A stretch of DNA of 38,768 nt from Rhizobium sp. Q54 (GTDB lineage Bacteria > Pseudomonadota > Alphaproteobacteria > SMXS01), in contig CAMDTB010000030.1 in the NCBI GenBank assembly GCA_945907245.1, forward strand, positions 1-38,768, in the 5' to 3' direction. Shown piece by piece: positions 34,105-38,768 of the stretch. Made by a program: the position numbers and the translations under genes. The notes under the pieces were generated by a model. It did no database searches and was not told where the DNA came from. It saw nothing but the letters and a program-made list of their open reading frames with translations. Each line of letters begins with the position of its first letter. The first letter of the stretch is position 1.

Positions 34105-36503
34105 AGTTCACACTGTCCTGGCTGAAGGATCATCTCGACACCACGGCCGACCTGAAGACCATTACCGACACGCTGACCGCCATCGGCCTCGAGGTCGAGA
34201 GCGTCACCGACAACGGCGCGGCGCTGGCGCCGTTCACCGTCGCCTATGTCCAGAAGGCCGAGCCGCACCCCAACGCCGACAAGCTGCGGGTGTGCGTGGT
34301 CGAGACCGGCACCGAGGTGGTCCAGGTGGTCTGCGGCGCACCCAACGCGCGCACCGGCATGAAGGCGGTGTTCGCCCGCTCGGGCCTCACCGTTCCCGGC
34401 ACCGGCCTGACCCTGAAGCCCAGCGAGATCCGCGGCGTCGCCTCCAACGGCATGCTGGTATCGGAGCGCGAGATGGGCCTGTCGGAAGCCCATGACGGCA
34501 TCATCGAGATGCCCGGCGACGCGCCGCTGGGCGTGCCGTTCGCCCAGGTACTGGGCCTCGACGATCCGGTCATCGAGATCAACATCACGCCCAACCGGCA
34601 GGATTGCCTGGGCGTGCGCGGCATCGCCCGCGACCTGGCCGCCGCCGGCATCGGGTCGCTGAAGCCGGCCACCGCGCTGCCCGTGTCCGGCAAGTTCCCG
34701 AGCCCGGTCGGCATCGCGATGAAGCTCGATCCGCTCGATTCGAGCGCCTGCCCGGTGTTCGTCGGCCGCATGATCCGCGGCGTGAACAACGGGCCGAGCC
34801 CGGCGTGGATGCAGCGCCGGCTGAAGTCGATCGGCCTGCGCCCGATCTCGGCGCTGGTCGACGTCACCAATTACCTGTCCTACGACCGGGCACGGCCACT
34901 GCACGTCTACGATGCCGCGAAGCTGACCGGCGGCATCCATGTACGCGTCTCCAACCCCGGCGAGGAACTGGCCGCGCTCGACGGCAAGACCTACACCCTG
35001 CCCGAGGGCGTCTGCGTGATCGCCGACGACGCCGGCGCGCTGGGCCTGGGCGGCGTCATGGGCGGCGAAGGCTCGGGCTGCACGCCCGAGACCACCGACG
35101 TGGTGCTGGAATCGGCGCTGTTCGATCCGATCCGGACCGCCTACACCGGCCGCATGCTCGGCATCAACAGCGACGCCCGCTACCGCTTCGAGCGCGGCGT
35201 CGACAGCCAGTACGTGATCGGCGGCGCCGAGGAAGCGACAAGGCTGATCCTGGAGATCTGCGGCGGCGAGGCCAGCGACCTGGTGATCGCCGGCGCCGTG
35301 CCCGCCTGGGTCAAGATCGCCGAGATGCGTCCCGACCGGGTCCGCACCCTGACCGGCATCGACATCCCGGCCGCCGAATCCGTGCGACGCCTGGAGTCGC
35401 TCGGTTTCGAGGCCGAGGAAATGGGCAGCGTCATCCACACGCGAGTGCCCAGCTGGCGCACCGACATCGAGGGCGAAGCCGACCTGGTCGAGGAAGTGGC
35501 GCGCATCCATGGCTTCCACGCCATCCCGTCGACCATGCTGCCGCCGGTCAGCGAGACCATCAAGCCGGCGGTGAACGCCCGCCAGCGGCTGGTCCGCAGC
35601 GCCCGCCGCGTGCTGGCCGCGCGCGGCATGAACGAGGCGGTGACCTGGTCGTTCACCTCGTCGGCAAGCGCGTCGCTGTTCGGAGGCGGATCCGCGGCGC
35701 TGGCGCTCGCCAATCCGATCAGCGCGGACCTGGACGCCATGCGCCCGAGCGTGCTGCCCAACCTGGTCGAGGCCGCCGGTCGCAACGCCGACCGCGGCTT
35801 CACCTCGGTCGCCCTGTTCGAGGTCGGTCCGCAATATCTGGGCGACACGCCCGAGGACCAGTCGACGGTCGCCGGCGGCGTGCGCTCCGGCGCCAACCAC
35901 CAGCGCCACTGGTCCGACGCGACCGGCCCGGTCACCGTGTTCGACGCCAAGGCCGACGCGCTCGCCCTGCTCGACGCGCTCGGCGCCGCGACCGCCAATC
36001 TGCGCATCGCCACCGACGCGCCGGGCTGGTATCACCCGGGCCGCAGCGGCCGGCTGATGCTGGGCCCGAAGAACTGCCTCGCCCAGTTCGGCGAGCTGCA
36101 CCCCAAGGTGCTCAAGGCGCTCGACGTCAAGGGACCGGTGGTCGCGTTCGAGGTGTTCATCGACAACATCCCGGTGAAGGAGCGTAAGCGCACCTCCAAG
36201 CCCGCGCTGGTCGCCTCGCCGTTCCAGGCGGTCGAGCGCGACTTCGCCTTCGTCGTCGGCCAGGCCGTCACCGCCCACGAGGTGATGAACGCCGCGTCGG
36301 GCGCGGACAGGCAGCTGATCGAGAGCGTGTCGCTGTTCGACGTCTATGAAGGCCCCGGCGTCGGCGACGGCAACAAGTCGCTGGCCATCGCCGTGCGCCT
36401 GCAGCCGACCGACCGGACCCTGACCGACGCCGACATCGACGCAGTGTCGAAGAAGATCGTCGCCGCCGTCGAGAAGGCCACGGGTGGCAAGCTCAGGGGC
36501 TGA
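34101..36503 (+). CDS. pheT: Phenylalanyl-tRNA synthetase beta subunit
   Basis: 800 residues, the usual bacterial length. An N-terminal EMAP-II-like tRNA-binding domain (about 40-155, [24 protein letters not shown]), B3/B4 editing domain ([26 protein letters not shown]), B5 domain (about 405-475) and C-terminal ferredoxin-fold anticodon-binding domain (about 705-800, [14 protein letters not shown]) are present. Supplies tRNA binding and proof-reading of Tyr-tRNA-Phe. ATG overlaps the pheS stop. Confidence 0.97.
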   Translation: MKFTLSWLKDHLDTTADLKTITDTLTAIGLEVESVTDNGAALAPFTVAYVQKAEPHPNADKLRVCVVETGTEVVQVVCGAPNARTGMKAVFARSGLTVPGTGLTLKPSEIRGVASNGMLVSEREMGLSEAHDGIIEMPGDAPLGVPFAQVLGLDDPVIEINITPNRQDCLGVRGIARDLAAAGIGSLKPATALPVSGKFPSPVGIAMKLDPLDSSACPVFVGRMIRGVNNGPSPAWMQRRLKSIGLRPISALVDVTNYLSYDRARPLHVYDAAKLTGGIHVRVSNPGEELAALDGKTYTLPEGVCVIADDAGALGLGGVMGGEGSGCTPETTDVVLESALFDPIRTAYTGRMLGINSDARYRFERGVDSQYVIGGAEEATRLILEICGGEASDLVIAGAVPAWVKIAEMRPDRVRTLTGIDIPAAESVRRLESLGFEAEEMGSVIHTRVPSWRTDIEGEADLVEEVARIHGFHAIPSTMLPPVSETIKPAVNARQRLVRSARRVLAARGMNEAVTWSFTSSASASLFGGGSAALALANPISADLDAMRPSVLPNLVEAAGRNADRGFTSVALFEVGPQYLGDTPEDQSTVAGGVRSGANHQRHWSDATGPVTVFDAKADALALLDALGAATANLRIATDAPGWYHPGRSGRLMLGPKNCLAQFGELHPKVLKALDVKGPVVAFEVFIDNIPVKERKRTSKPALVASPFQAVERDFAFVVGQAVTAHEVMNAASGADRQLIESVSLFDVYEGPGVGDGNKSLAIAVRLQPTDRTLTDADIDAVSKKIVAAVEKATGGKLRG

Positions 36504-36520
36504 CGGGTCACCTTAATTTA

Positions 36521-36591
36521 TTGTCATCCCGGCGAAAGCCGGGACCCAGACCTTCCGCTGTGCTGGGCCCCGGCCTTCGCCGGTATGACAA
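36521..36591. repeat. Dispersed-type palindromic repeat between pheT and lepA
   Basis: Two 29-base arms (36521-36549 and 36563-36591) are inverted copies with 26 of 29 positions matching, around a 13-base loop. Each arm also contains a nested CCCGGC...GCCGGG hairpin. The TTGTCATCCCGGCGAA pattern is a known style of high-copy intergenic repeat in alphaproteobacteria. Could also serve as the 3' stem of the pheST message. Confidence 0.85.
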
Positions 36592-36663
36592 CTCATATTG
36601 GATGAATCACCCTGCGAATCCGCCGCTTGGCAGCAACCTTCCCCGCGTGTAAAACCCGCCACC

Positions 36664-38466
36664 ATGACCACTGATCCCTCGCTTATCCGCAACTTCGCGA
36701 TCATCGCCCATATCGACCACGGCAAGTCGACCCTGTCCGACCGCCTGATCCAGACCTGCGGCGGCCTGACCGCGCGCGAGATGACGGAGCAGGTGCTCGA
36801 CAACATGGACATCGAGCGCGAGCGCGGCATCACCATCAAGGCGCAGACCGTGCGCCTGAACTACAAGGCCAAGGACGGCAAGACCTACGTCTACAATCTG
36901 ATGGACACGCCCGGCCACGTCGACTTCGCCTATGAGGTCAGCCGGTCGCTGGCCGCCTGCGAAGGCTCGGTGCTGGTGGTCGACGCGTCGCAGGGCGTGG
37001 AAGCGCAGACCCTGGCCAACGTCTACAAGGCCATCGAGAACGACCACGAGATCATCCCGGTCCTCAACAAGATCGACTTGCCGGCCGCCGAGCCCGAGCG
37101 GGTGCGCGAGCAGATCGAGGACGTCATCGGCCTCGACGCGTCCGACGCCATCGCCACCTCGGCCAAGACCGGCGTCGGCATCGACGAGTTGCTGGAGGCC
37201 ATCGCCACTCGTCTGCCGCCGCCGAAGGGCGACCGCGACGCGCCGCTGAAGGTGATGCTGGTCGACAGCTGGTACGACCCCTATCTGGGCGTCATGATCC
37301 TGGTCCGCGTCGTCGACGGCGTGCTCAAGCGCGGCCAGCAGATCCGCATGATGGCCGCCAAGACCACCCATACCGTCGAACGGGTCGGCGTATTCACGCC
37401 CAAGCCGGAAACCATCGACGAGCTGGGCCCGGGCGAGATGGGCTTCATCAACGCCGCCATCAAGGAAGTGGCCGAGACCAACGTTGGCGACACCATCACC
37501 GAGGAACGGCGCCAGGCCGCCGAGCCGCTGCCGGGCTTCAAGCCGAGCCAGCCGGTGGTGTTCTGCGGCCTGTTCCCGACCGATGCCGGCGAGTTCGAGG
37601 AGCTGCGCACCAGCCTGGCCAAGCTGCGCCTCAACGACGCCAGCTTCGAATACGAGATGGAGACATCGGCCGCGCTGGGCTTCGGCTTCCGCTGCGGCTT
37701 CCTCGGCCTGCTCCACCTGGAGATCATCCAGGAGCGGCTGGAGCGTGAATTCAACCTGGACCTGATCACCACCGCGCCCAGCGTCATCTACCGCATGCAC
37801 ATGACCGACGGCACCATGGTCGAGCTGCACAACCCGGCCGACATGCCCGACCCGGTCAAGATCGACCGCATCGAGGAGCCGTGGATCAGGGCCTCGATTA
37901 TCGTCCCCGACGAATATCTCGGCTCGATCCTGAAGCTGTGCGAGGACCGCCGCGGCAGCCAGATCGAGCTGACCTATGCCGGCGCCCGCGCCATGGCCGT
38001 CTACCGCCTGCCGCTGAACGAGGTGGTGTTCGACTTCTACGACCGGCTGAAGTCGGTCTCGCGCGGCTATGCCAGCTTCGACTACACGCTCGACGGCTAC
38101 GAGGAAGGCGACCTGGTGAAGATGTCGGTGCTGGTCAACGCCGAGCCGGTCGACGCGCTGTCGATGATCGTCCACCGCGGCAAGGCCGAGAGCCGCGGCC
38201 GCGGCATGTGCGAGAAGCTAAAGGACCTGATTCCGAGGCAGCTGTTCAAGATCCCGATCCAGGCGGCCATCGGCGGCCGGGTCGTCGCCCGCGAGACCAT
38301 CAGCGCCATGCGCAAGGACGTCACCGCCAAGTGCTATGGCGGCGACGTCACCCGCAAGAAAAAGCTGCTGGAGAAGCAGAAGGAAGGCAAGAAGCGGATG
38401 CGCACCTTCGGCAAGGTCGAAATCCCGCAGGAAGCCTTCATCGCCGCCCTGAAGATGGACGACTGA
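36664..38466 (+). CDS. lepA: Elongation factor 4 (LepA GTPase)
   Basis: 600 residues, normal length. From the ATG at 36664: P-loop AHIDHGKST, switch I region with [10 protein letters not shown]3 DTPGHVDF, G4 NKID. Domains II and III follow, then the LepA-specific C-terminal domain with [21 protein letters not shown], which contacts the ribosome. Binds ribosomes and can back-translocate them or aid 30S assembly. The start has little ribosome-site support. Separated from pheT by the 71-base palindromic repeat. Confidence 0.97.
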   Translation: MTTDPSLIRNFAIIAHIDHGKSTLSDRLIQTCGGLTAREMTEQVLDNMDIERERGITIKAQTVRLNYKAKDGKTYVYNLMDTPGHVDFAYEVSRSLAACEGSVLVVDASQGVEAQTLANVYKAIENDHEIIPVLNKIDLPAAEPERVREQIEDVIGLDASDAIATSAKTGVGIDELLEAIATRLPPPKGDRDAPLKVMLVDSWYDPYLGVMILVRVVDGVLKRGQQIRMMAAKTTHTVERVGVFTPKPETIDELGPGEMGFINAAIKEVAETNVGDTITEERRQAAEPLPGFKPSQPVVFCGLFPTDAGEFEELRTSLAKLRLNDASFEYEMETSAALGFGFRCGFLGLLHLEIIQERLEREFNLDLITTAPSVIYRMHMTDGTMVELHNPADMPDPVKIDRIEEPWIRASIIVPDEYLGSILKLCEDRRGSQIELTYAGARAMAVYRLPLNEVVFDFYDRLKSVSRGYASFDYTLDGYEEGDLVKMSVLVNAEPVDALSMIVHRGKAESRGRGMCEKLKDLIPRQLFKIPIQAAIGGRVVARETISAMRKDVTAKCYGGDVTRKKKLLEKQKEGKKRMRTFGKVEIPQEAFIAALKMDD

Positions 38467-38768
38467 TCAGGCCGTGTTCGCCATGCCGAGGATCGGGTCG
38501 GCCCGGACGCGGTGGCGGTAGGTCACGTTGACCCGGCGCGAAAGCAGGACGTAGAAGGTCAGCAGCGGCGCAGCCGCCGTCGACGCCATGGTGCCGAACA
38601 GCGCGACCGGCGTCATCAGCCCCAGCACCAGGAACCCGGCATCAAGGGCCACACTCGACCAGATGCAGGCGATCGACGCGGCCGGCATGATCCGCCGCCA
38701 AGCCAGCGACAACAACAGGAAGGGCAGCGGCAATCCCATTCCCCAAGCCAGCAGCATGCTGCTGATCT
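38467..38768 (-). CDS. Probable membrane protein, partial at the window edge
   Basis: At least 96 residues with three hydrophobic segments (about LPFLLLSLAWR, SVALDAGFLVLGLMTPVAL, AAAPLLTFYVLLSR) and a basic C-terminal tail. The first ATG inside the window is at 38757, but the frame is open to the edge, so more may lie beyond. The stop is back-to-back with the lepA stop, with no terminator between. No family recognised. Confidence 0.55.
   Translation of the reverse strand, partial: ISSMLLAWGMGLPLPFLLLSLAWRRIMPAASIACIWSSVALDAGFLVLGLMTPVALFGTMASTAAAPLLTFYVLLSRRVNVTYRHRVRADPILGMANTA

Noticed and set aside
36607-38175. 522-codon frame opposite lepA, and a 742-codon one opposite pheT (34050-36278)
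   Set aside because: Long antisense frames of the same GC-driven kind; no motif, no ribosome site, and essential genes lie opposite.

Overview
The window is chromosomal DNA of a high-GC Gram-negative bacterium, most likely an alphaproteobacterium. Evidence for this is the Hsp20-DUF1150 pair, a TIGR02300 'FYDLN' zinc-ribbon protein, a short ribonuclease D beside lptC-lptA-lptB-rpoN-hpf-ptsN, an FzlA-like GST-fold protein overlapping queG, an NDUFA9-like reductase, a class II (CP4-like) AroA and a long-form hibernation factor. I cannot place it below class; a Rhodospirillales-like lineage is a guess. Almost every gene is ordinary housekeeping. I found no CRISPR array, intact transposon or prophage.

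Layout. 1-5.5 kb (minus): aroA-cmk-rpsA, then sppA, ihfB and a LapA-domain gene cut by the window edge. 5.6-6.2 kb (plus): the TIGR02300 protein, tRNA-Ala(GGC) and a strong terminator. 6.2-10.5 kb is the accessory, scarred part. It holds a low-GC stretch, a tadC fragment joined out of frame to a truncated amino-acid permease, a TraR/DksA zinc-finger protein, a host-attachment-family protein, an orphan modA behind a molybdate-box-like operator, and the C-terminal third of a glutamine amidotransferase. 10.5-13 kb: a Sel1/SPOR envelope protein, then hsp20 and DUF1150. 13-18.6 kb (minus): rnd, lptC, lptA, lptB, rpoN, hpf, ptsN, a classic alphaproteobacterial set coupling LPS export with sigma-54 and PTS-Ntr. 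18.6-26 kb: tRNA-Leu(CAG), an NDUFA9-like reductase, a possible leader ORF, fzlA, queG, a TPR protein, an epimerase-like protein, an alpha/beta hydrolase, a GT4 glycosyltransferase without a normal start, and a second host-attachment paralogue. 26-28.3 kb: a DUF898 membrane protein followed by an M48 peptidase. 28.5-38.5 kb is a translation block: thrS, infC, (TraB/GumN on the minus strand), rpmI, rplT, pheS, pheT, lepA, then a partial membrane protein.

Observations most worth a second look: infC appears to start at AUA with a well-placed Shine-Dalgarno; the glycosyltransferase has an in-frame TAG right after the only upstream ATG and no ATG/GTG/TTG for 49 codons; the tadC/permease join looks like a deletion or assembly scar; a 24-bp Mo-box-like palindrome precedes modA; both host-attachment paralogues have an upstream site matching TTG(A/C)-N6-TCAA (Fnr/FixK-like); a 30-codon ORF with a strong ribosome site overlaps the fzlA start; and an intrinsic terminator sits 14 bases before the pheS start. 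Three degenerate intergenic palindromic repeats are also present.

Limits: family names come from reading the translations; no search was run. Start codons were chosen from ribosome-site spacing and family length where stated. Promoters and operators are pattern matches by eye.
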